A DNA stretch of 61,634 nt, taken from Patescibacteria group bacterium. GTDB lineage: Bacteria; Patescibacteriota; Minisyncoccia; JAHIHE01. The notes under the pieces were generated by a model. The model worked only from the letters and a program-made list of their open reading frames with translations. It did not search any database and was not told the DNA's origin. Each line of letters opens with the position of its first letter. Positions within the stretch are counted from its first letter, which is position 1. Position numbers and translations under genes: made by a program. Of the stretch, positions 1-7,979 are shown one piece after another. The DNA is taken from contig JAHILZ010000016.1 of assembly GCA_018896765.1 (NCBI GenBank), forward strand, positions 1 to 61,634. Reading direction: 5' to 3'.

Positions 1-57
1 AGGAGGAATTTATTCCGATGACAACTTTGGGGCAGGCCTTTAAAGGAGTTGAGAAAA

Positions 58-432
58 GTGAAAACCAAAAGTAGTTTAGGAATATTAGCAGTGTTACTGC
101 TAATTGGATCGTTGTTGGCAACAGCAACACCGGTATCGGCAAATGTAAGGTATTACCCGTCTGATTGGAAAGTCATAGACTATTACCATATCGGTTTCGT
201 CTATAACTTACCCTATAACGCCGATCCTAATTATCGCCCCCGCATAGGCGGAGTCAATCAAGCGATAATTGATAAATACATGACAGATCATAAAGATCCG
301 CAAAAATGGGATTTGAGGTCGTATGGTACTGGTAAAACACTTTTGCTGGTTCCTAAAACTTATCTTTGGTATAATGGCTTCAGTAATTCCTACAGCCAGA
401 TATACCTGGAAATCTATTGGGAAAACCGGTAA
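58..432 (+). CDS. small secreted protein of unknown function
   Basis: A predicted secreted protein of about 124 residues. I start it at GTG 58 because AAGGAG at 43-48 lies nine bases upstream; the alternative TTG at 49 touches the ribosome binding site. The N-terminus is a textbook signal peptide: a KTK basic end, a leucine-rich core (GILAVLLLIGSLLATA) and a PVSA cleavage site before NVRYYP. The mature part is about 96 residues, rich in Tyr, Trp and Asn, with no cysteine and no motif I recognise. A short ORF starting at ATG 18 behind AGGAGG (1-6) overlaps it in another frame and could be a leader peptide or the end of a gene that began outside the window. Function unknown. Confidence 0.6.
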   Translation: MKTKSSLGILAVLLLIGSLLATATPVSANVRYYPSDWKVIDYYHIGFVYNLPYNADPNYRPRIGGVNQAIIDKYMTDHKDPQKWDLRSYGTGKTLLLVPKTYLWYNGFSNSYSQIYLEIYWENR

Positions 433-531
433 CGAAACGAGACACAGCGGGGGTAGAAATATCCCTTTTTATTTTACTTTTTAGTTACAACGGTGTTATA
501 ATAATATTATTCCTATTATTAATTTTATTTT

Positions 532-957
532 ATGATCAATAAAGATGTATTAAAAAGAATTTTTGTTTATTTTCTTGTGATTTTTACCTTACTAATAAAT
601 TTGTCATATTTATTTTTTTCAATAAATTACGAAAAAGGTAATTACAGTGAATACAATACAAGCACAAGAATGGAGTTTTATAAGAATACTCCTTGGGAAA
701 AGATTAATTTTCAGGAACTCTGTTCTAGTTTAAAACCTAATTTATTTTTGCAAAATTACAATAAGATTGTTTTTTTGTCTTTATTGATGATAATAGTTTC
801 AATAGTGGCTATCCATATTTTATATAAAAGAAAGTTTTTATCTAAAAAACAAGGATGTCTGCTTATAACCGTTGTTATTTTGTCTTTTCTTGTTTTTTTT
901 AAAGCGTTTTTGATTGAAGCAGATTACGATTTTATCGGATGTGGAAAGTTTTGGTAA
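532..957 (+). CDS. hypothetical three-helix membrane protein
   Basis: A 141-residue protein with three hydrophobic segments (about residues 11-31, 78-98 and 107-128) separated by polar loops. The first loop (about 32-77) is Asn/Tyr-rich and contains the only Trp-Glu patch. There is no signal-peptide cleavage site. I recognise no family. The reading frame is strongly AT-rich even for this window, which may indicate transfer. No ribosome binding site is visible before ATG 532. A clear terminator follows at 980, so it is probably transcribed alone. Confidence 0.5.
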   Translation: MINKDVLKRIFVYFLVIFTLLINLSYLFFSINYEKGNYSEYNTSTRMEFYKNTPWEKINFQELCSSLKPNLFLQNYNKIVFLSLLMIIVSIVAIHILYKRKFLSKKQGCLLITVVILSFLVFFKAFLIEADYDFIGCGKFW

Positions 958-979
958 TTATGAATATTTAAAATAACTT

Positions 980-1019
980 ATAACCGGATTTAGTAAACCT
1001 AATTTCCGGTTATTTTTTT
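980..1019 (+). terminator. rho-independent terminator
   Basis: A 9-bp perfect stem (ATAACCGGA with TCCGGTTAT, 980-988 and 1005-1013) is followed by a run of T. It closes the 532-957 gene. Confidence 0.85.
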
Positions 1020-1088
1020 ACCTTTACGAAAAGGATTTTTTGGAGTAAAATATAAAAATACAGGAAGTATTAAAAATTAAGCATTTTT

Positions 1089-2033
1089 ATGGATTTTTCC
1101 CGTTTTAATGTTAATATTTTTTTAACCGAAGCGATATTTTTTGCCGCTTCTTTTATTGCCGCGATACTCAGCACATTGCAGATTAATAAAATCTTGGCGG
1201 CACAGGCGGAAATTGCGAGATTGGCCGCTAAATTGCCGGAAGGCGCCAGTCTTATTCTGCCGCCTGAATTAGTAAATATTCAGCATTTGAATACGCCGGA
1301 ATTTATTACGATCAGCCAATTCTTAATTGCTTTTTTATTTGCGACATTGTTTTTTATTGTTTTGTTGAAAACCAAGTACGGAGCGGCGCTTTTTCGATTT
1401 ATTTTTTTTATCGCTTTATTTGCCGGAGCGCAGGTTATTTTTCGGGTTTGGCTAAGCCAGGAGTTATCGATTATTTTGGCGTTTTTAATGGTAATAGCGC
1501 GGTATGTTTATCCTCGCGTAGCAATCCACAATATCGCGATAATTACCGCTATTTGCGGCATTGCCATTAATCTGGGCATGAATATTAAGCCCAATGAAGC
1601 GATTTTAATTCTTATTGCTATTTCGGTTTATGATTGCTTGGCAGTTTATGTTACCGGGCATATGGTTCGGATGCTCAAGAATACAATTTCTTTAGGAACG
1701 ATTTTTGCCATGATCGTGCCGCAAAATTTTCACGATATGATAAAAACGGTTTCTGAAGTCGGGAAGGAAAAAAACATTGCCGGTGATAAAATTTCTCAAA
1801 GCGCGTATGTATATTTGGGCGGAGGGGATTTGGCTTTTCCTTTGATCATGGTGGTTGTTGCCTTGAAAATTGGCCTATATTCGGCTATAATTACAGCATC
1901 AGGAGCGTTGATTGGCTTGCTGGTTCTGAATATTATTTTCGCGGCGCAAAAAGAGCGGCGACCTATGGCCGCTCTGCCACCATTGGCGATATTTTCAATC
2001 TTGGGATTTTTAGCGAGTTTGATTAAATTTTAA
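1089..2033 (+). CDS. presenilin/signal-peptide-peptidase-like intramembrane aspartyl protease
   Basis: A 314-residue polytopic membrane protein with about nine hydrophobic segments. It carries the signature of the GxGD (A22) intramembrane proteases: a YD motif in a membrane helix (Tyr181-Asp182), a GGGD motif (Gly244-Asp247) just before another helix, and a PAL-like ALPPL motif (295-299) near the C-terminus. In presenilins and signal peptide peptidases the two Asp are catalytic and the PAL motif shapes the active site, so this should cleave membrane-embedded segments. The length fits archaeal presenilin homologues (about 300 residues). The loop between the two Asp helices (about 200-240) is short. 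No substrate gene is evident beside it. A relic of a second copy of its 3' end lies at 2698-2742. The motif order is convincing; the substrate is unknown. Confidence 0.8.
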   Translation: MDFSRFNVNIFLTEAIFFAASFIAAILSTLQINKILAAQAEIARLAAKLPEGASLILPPELVNIQHLNTPEFITISQFLIAFLFATLFFIVLLKTKYGAALFRFIFFIALFAGAQVIFRVWLSQELSIILAFLMVIARYVYPRVAIHNIAIITAICGIAINLGMNIKPNEAILILIAISVYDCLAVYVTGHMVRMLKNTISLGTIFAMIVPQNFHDMIKTVSEVGKEKNIAGDKISQSAYVYLGGGDLAFPLIMVVVALKIGLYSAIITASGALIGLLVLNIIFAAQKERRPMAALPPLAIFSILGFLASLIKF

Positions 2034-2040
2034 AATTATT

Positions 2041-2068
2041 CACTATGATAATATGTATTATCATAGTG
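2041..2068. promoter_or_regulatory. perfect palindrome before the NYN gene
   Basis: Thirteen bases (2041-2053) are followed by TG and then by their exact reverse complement (2056-2068). No T-run follows, so it is not a standard terminator. It sits eight bases after the presenilin-like stop and twelve bases before ATG 2080. It could be an operator or an RNA hairpin controlling the NYN gene. Confidence 0.55.
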
Positions 2069-2079
2069 GCAAGAAAAGT

Positions 2080-2598
2080 ATGTATAAAAAAATAATAAAA
2101 AATTACGCATTTATTGACAGCCAGAATTTGAATATGGGTATCAAAAATTTAGGCTGGAAACTTGATTTTAAAAGATTTCGCGTATATTTAAAAGATAAAT
2201 ACAATATTTCGGTTGCTTATCTTTTTATCGGGTATGTTCCCATAAATCAAGATTTATATTCTTTCCTTCAGAAAGCCGGTTATGTGTTAATATTTAAGCC
2301 CACTATTCCTGATAAAGAAGGAAACTTAAAAGGCAATATTGATGCTGATTTGGTTTTACAAGCAATGATTGATTATAATGATTACGAAAAAGCCATGATT
2401 ATAACTAGTGACGGAGATTTTTATTCGCTGGTTAAATATTTTTATGAGCATAATAAACTTTTGGCGGTAATAAGTCCGTATGTAAAGACTTGCTCTATTT
2501 TACTTAAAAAATCGGCAAAAGAAAAAATTGTTTTTATGGATAATTTGAGAAAAAAGCTTGAATATATAAAAAAGCACCGCATAAGGACGAAACCTTAA
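2080..2598 (+). CDS. NYN domain (PIN-like) ribonuclease family protein
   Basis: About 172 residues from ATG 2080 (MYKKIIKNYAFIDSQN). An in-frame ATG at 2053 lies inside the palindrome and is the less likely start. The sequence follows the NYN/LabA pattern: an early Asp-Ser-Gln-Asn strand end (FIDSQNLN), a KGNIDADL segment with the second and third acidic residues, and an ITSDGDF motif with the last ones. These Asp residues bind metal in PIN-like nucleases, so single-stranded RNA cleavage is the expected activity. The 3' end runs into its own terminator. It lies between the presenilin-like gene and a relic of that gene's 3' end, which suggests insertion between two copies. Confidence 0.8.
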   Translation: MYKKIIKNYAFIDSQNLNMGIKNLGWKLDFKRFRVYLKDKYNISVAYLFIGYVPINQDLYSFLQKAGYVLIFKPTIPDKEGNLKGNIDADLVLQAMIDYNDYEKAMIITSDGDFYSLVKYFYEHNKLLAVISPYVKTCSILLKKSAKEKIVFMDNLRKKLEYIKKHRIRTKP

Positions 2599-2610
2599 GA
2601 GGTGCTTTTT
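2569..2610 (+). terminator. terminator overlapping the NYN stop codon
   Basis: AAAAAGCACC at 2569-2578 pairs perfectly with GGTGCTTTTT at 2601-2610. An inner TAAGG/CCTTA stem sits inside and contains the stop codon. Confidence 0.85.
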
Positions 2611-2697
2611 CGTGTGAATTCTATAATTATTATAGCATTGTAAATTAGTTTGTCAATAGCGCTAATTTCATCCAGAATTCATATAAAAATTGTCTTG

Positions 2698-2742
2698 ATA
2701 TTTTCGATTTTATGGTTTTTGGCGAGTTTGGTTAAATTTTAA
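2698..2742 (+). pseudogene. relic of a second presenilin-like 3' end
   Basis: Read from ATA 2698, this gives the C-terminal peptide of the 1089-2033 protein with only two amino-acid changes (IFSILWFLASLVKF against IFSILGFLASLIKF), then TAA. Four of the six changed codons are synonymous third-base changes, so the copy diverged while it was still coding. Nothing further upstream matches. Confidence 0.7.
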
Positions 2743-2748
2743 AATAAT

Positions 2749-3539
2749 ATGAAAAGTAATTTAGAATTAGAAAATTATTTAAATCAAACAGAAAAAGAAA
2801 AACAAAATATTTTTGACATAATCTCAAAAGAGAAAATTAATGAGTATAAAAAAGAAATAGAAGATAATAATAAGATAGATTTATCAGATATAAACATAAA
2901 TATATTACATCCCGGAGATAATCTTTATGATCATTATGAAATTCAACAGAAATTGTTTTTAAAATGTAATTCAGATTTTAGTAAAATGATTAATTTGATC
3001 AAAGAGTATAATTATGATCCGAATGATGTTACAATTGATGGATTTCGAGATATTGCTAAAAAAGAAGGTATAGTTTTAGAAGGTAAGTTTCCCTCTTTTG
3101 CTATGACAGATGGTGATAGTGATATTAATTTTATGGGTATAAAAGAAGAGAATGTTATTGAAATGGCAAAAAAATACGCCTTAAAAGAAAACGAACAACA
3201 AAGTGATTTTTCAAACATTGAAGAAGCAGAAAATTATTTAGAAAGCTTAGGGGAAAAATATTTTTTACATGAAGTTGGGCATACGGTTTATAAAAAATTG
3301 AAAATTTTTTTATAGGAAAAATGGAAAAAATTTATAGAAAATAATTTTGATCTTAAAAAAAGGTTACGAAAGTTCAGGAAGATAAATATAATGACGAGGA
3401 ACAAATTCCAATTGATCAGGAATCTTTCGCAGATTATTTTATTGATGTATCAAGCAATGGAAAATTAATTAGCAGATTAGGAGAAAATAATGAAGCAGTG
3501 GAAAAAATAAAATCATTATTAAATAAAAATAAAATTTAA
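2749..3539 (+). pseudogene. broken HExxH metalloprotease-like gene
   Basis: The first open part (2749-3315) encodes an acidic, Lys/Asn-rich protein ending in HEVGH, the zinc-binding HExxH motif, followed by TVYKKLKIFL and a TAG at 3313-3315. The same frame continues sensibly after the TAG (EKWKKFIENNFDLKK) up to a run of seven A (3355-3361). There the sense frame moves by -1 and continues as KVTKVQEDKYNDEEQ to SFADYFIDVSSNGKL, ending at TAA 3537-3539. The late acidic SFADYF segment resembles the third zinc ligand region of gluzincin-type proteases. One nonsense codon plus one lost A in a homopolymer explains everything, so I call a pseudogene. Slippage on A7 could restore the frame but not the TAG. 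Confidence 0.65.
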
Positions 3540-3544
3540 ATTTT

Positions 3545-4759
3545 ATGGATTCAATAACCTTAATTATCGGGGTAATCGCGGGAGCGATTTTGGGAATCGT
3601 AATTTTGAAAGCGTTTAAAAAAGAACCGAGTCAGGAAGAGCAATTGACTAAAATATTGCCGGAAATGGAAAATCTTTTTAATAAAGTATCGCAGGATGTT
3701 TTAAAAAATACCAGCGAACAGCTAACAACGCAATTTACCAATCAATCAACGCAATTTACAAATCAATTTCAGGAGCTGGCAAAAGAAAAACTTGACAATA
3801 CCGCCCAAAAAGTAAAAAGCGACCTGGAAGCGAAAAAAGATTCGATCGAGGTTTTGGTAAATGAAATACGAAAAGAAATCGGCAAGAATGAAGAACATCT
3901 GAAAAAAAGCGACAATGACAGAGTTTCGGCATTTTCCAGCCTTCAGGAAGAATTAAAAAATTACAAGCAGATTACTTCAGAGCTTAGAACCAGCACCGAT
4001 GATTTAAAAAAACTGCTTTCAAACAATCAGCTTCGCGGAAGGTTTGGCGAGCAGGTGGCGGAAAACTTGCTTAAAATGTGCGGTTTTGTAATTGGCACTG
4101 ATTATGTTTACAATAAAGAACAGGAAAAAATTGACACAAGGCCTGATTTTACGATTTATTTGCCCGATAAGACTAAAATTAATATTGACGTGAAATTTCC
4201 CTATTCAGCGCTGCTTGATTCTATCAAAACAGAAGATAAATTGGAAAAAGTAAGGTATACGAAGATTTTTGAAAGGGATATGAAGGATAAAATAAAACAA
4301 GTTACTACTCGCGATTATATTAATCCTGAGGAAAAAACGGTTGATTTTGTGATACTTTTTATTCCCAATGAAATGATTTTTAGTTTTGTTTACGAACACC
4401 TGAATGATGTATGGGAAGACGCTATGGCCAAGAAGGTGATTATGGCCGGCCCTTTCAGCTTTACGGCGATTTTGAGAATGGTCAAGCAGGCTTATTCAAA
4501 TTTTCGCTATCAGGAAAATTTGCATCATATTATCGGCTTAATCCAGAATTTCGACAAAGAATATCAAAAATACAATGAATCGGTTGATAAGCTGGGGGAT
4601 AATATTTCGCGCGCGTCAAAGCAATTCGAGGTAGTTTCCGGAACCAGGACAAGGATGCTTACGAGGATAGTTGATCAGATCAAGACCGAAAAAATTCCAG
4701 CCTCGCCGAGTCTAGGCGGGGATGATGCTAAAATTGACGAAAAGCTAAAATTAAGCTAA
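3545..4759 (+). CDS. rmuC: RmuC family DNA recombination protein
   Basis: A 404-residue protein with the RmuC layout: an N-terminal membrane anchor (residues 4-24), a long coiled coil (about 30-155), then the nuclease-like core with RGRFGEQ, RPDFTIYLPD and the INIDVKFP strand carrying catalytic-type Asp/Lys of the PD-(D/E)XK fold. RmuC limits DNA inversions and rearrangements at repeats, which is notable in a repeat-rich genome. The C-terminal tail (from 4698) contains PASPSLGGDDAK, encoded by a GC-rich stretch resembling the repeat before prfB, so it is probably a repeat insertion. It starts five bases after the metalloprotease wreck. Confidence 0.9.
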   Translation: MDSITLIIGVIAGAILGIVILKAFKKEPSQEEQLTKILPEMENLFNKVSQDVLKNTSEQLTTQFTNQSTQFTNQFQELAKEKLDNTAQKVKSDLEAKKDSIEVLVNEIRKEIGKNEEHLKKSDNDRVSAFSSLQEELKNYKQITSELRTSTDDLKKLLSNNQLRGRFGEQVAENLLKMCGFVIGTDYVYNKEQEKIDTRPDFTIYLPDKTKINIDVKFPYSALLDSIKTEDKLEKVRYTKIFERDMKDKIKQVTTRDYINPEEKTVDFVILFIPNEMIFSFVYEHLNDVWEDAMAKKVIMAGPFSFTAILRMVKQAYSNFRYQENLHHIIGLIQNFDKEYQKYNESVDKLGDNISRASKQFEVVSGTRTRMLTRIVDQIKTEKIPASPSLGGDDAKIDEKLKLS

Positions 4760-4780
4760 GCTAAAAATATCGTAATAAAT

Positions 4781-6337
4781 ATGAACGCGCTTGATTTTCC
4801 CACACCGCGCACAACTAACGCGCGCGATTTTTATCTTCAAAGATTCGGAGAGGTTTTGCCGGGTTTTTTAACATGGTCGACATTTATCGGGGCCGTATTG
4901 GCGGCCATATATTATCCCGTGCATTTGGCGGTTTTTATGATTGTTTTTGATGTTTTTTGGCTGATCAAAGCCATATATGTTTCGATTCATCTCGTAGATG
5001 GATATGCTAAATTAAAAGAGAATCTTAAAATAGACTGGTTCAGCCGCGCAAGAAAAATAAAAGATTGGGAAAAAATTTATCATATCGTAATTTTTCCTGT
5101 TTACAAGGAGGGTTTGGAAATTATCCGTCCGTCAATTCAGTCTATAGTTGATTCTAATTATCCGAAAGATAAAGTAATCGTAGTTTTAACTTTTGAGGAG
5201 CGTTCAGGACGCGACCTGGTTAAAAAAAGAGTAGAAGCGGTGCGAAAAGAATTTTCTGATAAGTTTTTTATTTTTTTAGCCACCGTTCATCCTGACGGCA
5301 TACCCGGCGAGGCAAAAGTAAAAGGCGCTAACCTTACTTGGGCCGCTAAAAAAATCAAAAAAATAATCGATGAAAAGAAATTAAAATACGAGAATATAAC
5401 CGTCTCCACTCTTGATTGCGATAGCCGAGTCCATCCTCAGTATTTGGCGGCGCTATCCCATGCTTATTTGAATAATCCCAATCCCACTCGTTCAAGCTAT
5501 CAGCCTCTTCCGATGTTTTTCAATAATATTTGGGATACAACCTCGATCTCCCGGGTAATTATTACCGGTTCCGCTTTTTGGAATATGATTCAGGCTACTC
5601 GGCCTGAGCGCATAGTTACTTATACCAGCCATAGCATGAGTTTTAAGGCGGTTACCGATGTAAATTATTGGCCGGTAAATATGATTTCTGACGATTCAAT
5701 TATATTTTGGAAATGCTTTATTGTTTTTGGAATCGAATATGATATTAAGCCGATTTTTTTGCCTATTTATATGGATGCCGTTCAAGCTGAAACGGCTTGG
5801 CAAACGCTCGTCAATCAATATAAGCAATATCGCAGGTGGGCTTATGGCGCGGAAAATACCGCGATTATCTTGAGGGGATTTATTAAATACAAGAAAGTTC
5901 CTTTGAAGGAAAAAATTATAAGAATGTGGTCGGAAATTTACGGGAGGCATTCATGGGCCACCGCTTCAATTATGGTAGCAACCTTTGGCTGGCTGCCGTT
6001 TATTTTTGGAGGAGAAAACTTTAAAGGTTCGGTTCTGGCTTCTAATTTGCCTGTTACATTGAGAACATTGATGTTTGTCGCAATGTTTGGTCTTTTTGTT
6101 TCAGCTTTTCTTTCTGTTCTTATTGTTCCGCCTAATCCAAAGTTAAAAGGCAAGAAGGGCTATTTGCGGCTGATGCTGGAATGGATATTATTGCCATTCG
6201 TGGCTATTCCAATGGGTACATTGCCCGCAATTGACGCTCAGACCCGTTTAATGTTTGGAAAATATATGCAATTCTGGGTAACGCCGAAGATAAGAAAAGG
6301 AAATATTGAGACGGAAAAAGCTAAAATTGCAAATTAG
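4781..6337 (+). CDS. membrane glycosyltransferase family 2 (processive type)
   Basis: A 518-residue GT-A glycosyltransferase with two N-terminal membrane helices (about 26-48 and 50-72), a cytoplasmic catalytic domain beginning IVIFPVYKE, and several C-terminal helices (about 395-485). Family landmarks are a DxD-type metal/nucleotide site (DCDS, Asp212-Asp214), an acidic acceptor site (DDS, about 307) and a QYRRWA motif (about 350), the (Q/R)xxRW signature of processive enzymes such as cellulose or hyaluronan synthases. It probably polymerises or transfers sugars across the membrane for the envelope. It sits upstream of a lipid-linked sugar transferase (6533), separated by a repeat gap. The sugar substrate cannot be told from sequence. 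Confidence 0.85.
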   Translation: MNALDFPTPRTTNARDFYLQRFGEVLPGFLTWSTFIGAVLAAIYYPVHLAVFMIVFDVFWLIKAIYVSIHLVDGYAKLKENLKIDWFSRARKIKDWEKIYHIVIFPVYKEGLEIIRPSIQSIVDSNYPKDKVIVVLTFEERSGRDLVKKRVEAVRKEFSDKFFIFLATVHPDGIPGEAKVKGANLTWAAKKIKKIIDEKKLKYENITVSTLDCDSRVHPQYLAALSHAYLNNPNPTRSSYQPLPMFFNNIWDTTSISRVIITGSAFWNMIQATRPERIVTYTSHSMSFKAVTDVNYWPVNMISDDSIIFWKCFIVFGIEYDIKPIFLPIYMDAVQAETAWQTLVNQYKQYRRWAYGAENTAIILRGFIKYKKVPLKEKIIRMWSEIYGRHSWATASIMVATFGWLPFIFGGENFKGSVLASNLPVTLRTLMFVAMFGLFVSAFLSVLIVPPNPKLKGKKGYLRLMLEWILLPFVAIPMGTLPAIDAQTRLMFGKYMQFWVTPKIRKGNIETEKAKIAN

Positions 6338-6354
6338 GTCATTGCCATAGCGCA

Positions 6355-6485
6355 GAATTATGAATCATGAATTAATGTCAAAGTTCAAATTACAAATGAC
6401 AAATCAATTCCAAATGCCTAAATGTTAAATTTTTGAAATTTAGGATTTGAGTTTGAATTGACATTTGACATTTGGATTTTGAAAT
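6355..6485. repeat. intergenic word-repeat hairpin (caaatgacaaat family)
   Basis: A block built from near-tandem words (tcaaattacaaatgacaaatc, then ttgacatttgacatttgg) whose second half is roughly the reverse complement of the first. It fills the gap between the two glycosyltransferase genes. The same words recur at 7568-7650, 21479-21595 and 52080-52140. Confidence 0.75.
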
Positions 6486-6532
6486 TAAACTTACAAATTA
6501 TATCTTAAATCAAAAATTGCATTTAAATCTTT

Positions 6533-7621
6533 ATGCTTTCACTTTATCTTACCCCTTTTATTATCAGCTTCGCTTTGTCTTTATTTTTAACTTTATTTTT
6601 AATCAAAATATCCGCCAAGCTCAAGATTTTTTTTCCGGCCGGCAAGCAGTATTTCTACGGCAATAATATTTCTCGAATCGGAGGCGCGGCTATAATCGCC
6701 GCTTTTTTATCGGCGATTTTTTTTACTGGTAATTTAGAGTTTGATAATTTAAAATGGGGGATGGCGATTTGTTCCGTTATAATACTTTTTTTTGGTTTTA
6801 TCGATGACATTAAAAAATTATCATGGAAAAAACAAATTTTCGCGCAAATAATTGTAGCGGCGGTAATGATATATTCGGGTTTGGGCGTTGAATACATTGC
6901 CAATCCGTTCGGCGGAGCAGAGTTTAGGATGGATACCGCCGCGTACCAAATAGCAGGCAAACAATATTATTTATTTAGCTCCGTATTTGTTTTGTTTTTA
7001 ATAGTCGGGTTTATGAATATTGTTAATTGGCTCGACGGGCTCGACGGCCTGGCGGGCGGAGTGGGAATTATCGGATTTTTAACATTATTTTTTTTAAGCA
7101 TTTCGAGCTTGGTAAATCAGCCTCCGATTGGAATAATTTCGATAGCCGCCGCAGGCGCGATTTTAGGTTTTTTGCTGTTTAATTTTTATCCGGCAAAAAT
7201 ATTCATGGGCACGAGCGGAGCGATGTTTATCGGGTTTTTGCTGGCAGTAGTTTCGGTTTTTAGCGGAGCAAAATTAGCGACGGTGGCGTTAGTTTTAACC
7301 ATTCCAATTTTAGACGCGGTTTGGGTGATTATTCGGCGCGTAAGAAAAAATTCTTCGATTTTTGCCGGAGATAAAAAAAACCACCTTCATTATCGGTTGT
7401 TAGAGCTCGGCTTTTCTCAAAACAAAATCGTGTTTTTTTATTATATTCTCAGTATTTTGTTTGGAATTATCGCGCTTAAACTGGGGGGTTTGGGAAAGTT
7501 TATCGCTTTTATTATCTTTACCTCGCTGGTTATATTGTTTGTAAATTTAATTGAGAATTATTACATTAATAATGCCAAAGTTCAAATGACAAATGCCAAA
7601 TCAAATCTAAAGCTCAAATGA
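6533..7621 (+). CDS. WecA/TagO-like undecaprenyl-phosphate sugar-1-phosphate transferase
   Basis: A 362-residue polytopic membrane enzyme of the MraY/WecA family (GT4). Visible signatures are the DD pair in FGFIDDIKK (Asp91-Asp92), the NxxNxxDGxDGLA motif (Asn162 to Asp171), an FMGTSG loop (about 224) that replaces the usual GDxGS, and a late His-rich loop (NHLHYRL). It should transfer a sugar-1-phosphate from a UDP-sugar to undecaprenyl phosphate, starting a surface polymer; TagA at 53873 would suit the same pathway. The last 15 residues or so (from 7570) are encoded by the caaatgac word repeat, so the original stop has probably been lost to repeat invasion. Confidence 0.85.
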   Translation: MLSLYLTPFIISFALSLFLTLFLIKISAKLKIFFPAGKQYFYGNNISRIGGAAIIAAFLSAIFFTGNLEFDNLKWGMAICSVIILFFGFIDDIKKLSWKKQIFAQIIVAAVMIYSGLGVEYIANPFGGAEFRMDTAAYQIAGKQYYLFSSVFVLFLIVGFMNIVNWLDGLDGLAGGVGIIGFLTLFFLSISSLVNQPPIGIISIAAAGAILGFLLFNFYPAKIFMGTSGAMFIGFLLAVVSVFSGAKLATVALVLTIPILDAVWVIIRRVRKNSSIFAGDKKNHLHYRLLELGFSQNKIVFFYYILSILFGIIALKLGGLGKFIAFIIFTSLVILFVNLIENYYINNAKVQMTNAKSNLKLK

Positions 7622-7925
7622 CAAAAATACATTTTATAATTTTAAATTTACAATTTACAATCAAATCTCAATAATTTAAAAATCACAAATCACAATAAAC
7701 AAATTACAAACAATCCCCAAGTCACAATCCCGAGTACTCGGGACAAATTACAAACCGTTTGTGTTTTATCTTATATTTTGTCGTCTGTGTTTTGTTTGTG
7801 ATTTGTAGTTTGGAATTTGGAATTTAAAAAAATATTCATTGAAAATTCATTGTCTGGCTTCGCCAGATCCCGCATAGCGGGAAAAATTGGTACTTGAAAA
7901 TTGAAAATTAGTCTTACCTTTCGTT
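7622..7925. repeat. repeat-filled intergenic region
   Basis: About 300 bases without a gene. It holds AT-rich words (acaaatcacaa, acaaattac) with complementary partners downstream (gtttgtgatttgta, ggaatttgg), a perfect TCCCGAGTACTCGGGA palindrome (7729-7744), and short GC hairpins (CTGGC-TTCG-CCAG, CCCGC-ATA-GCGGG). I see no coding signal. Confidence 0.7.
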
Positions 7926-7979
7926 TTTAAAGTATAAAAAAAGAATAGGGCTTGCGCGGAGCTATGGTGTAAAACAGCG

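Noticed and set aside
3355..3361. Programmed -1 frameshift on A7 making the HExxH gene functional
   Set aside because: An upstream in-frame TAG at 3313 would still stop translation, so decay is the simpler reading.
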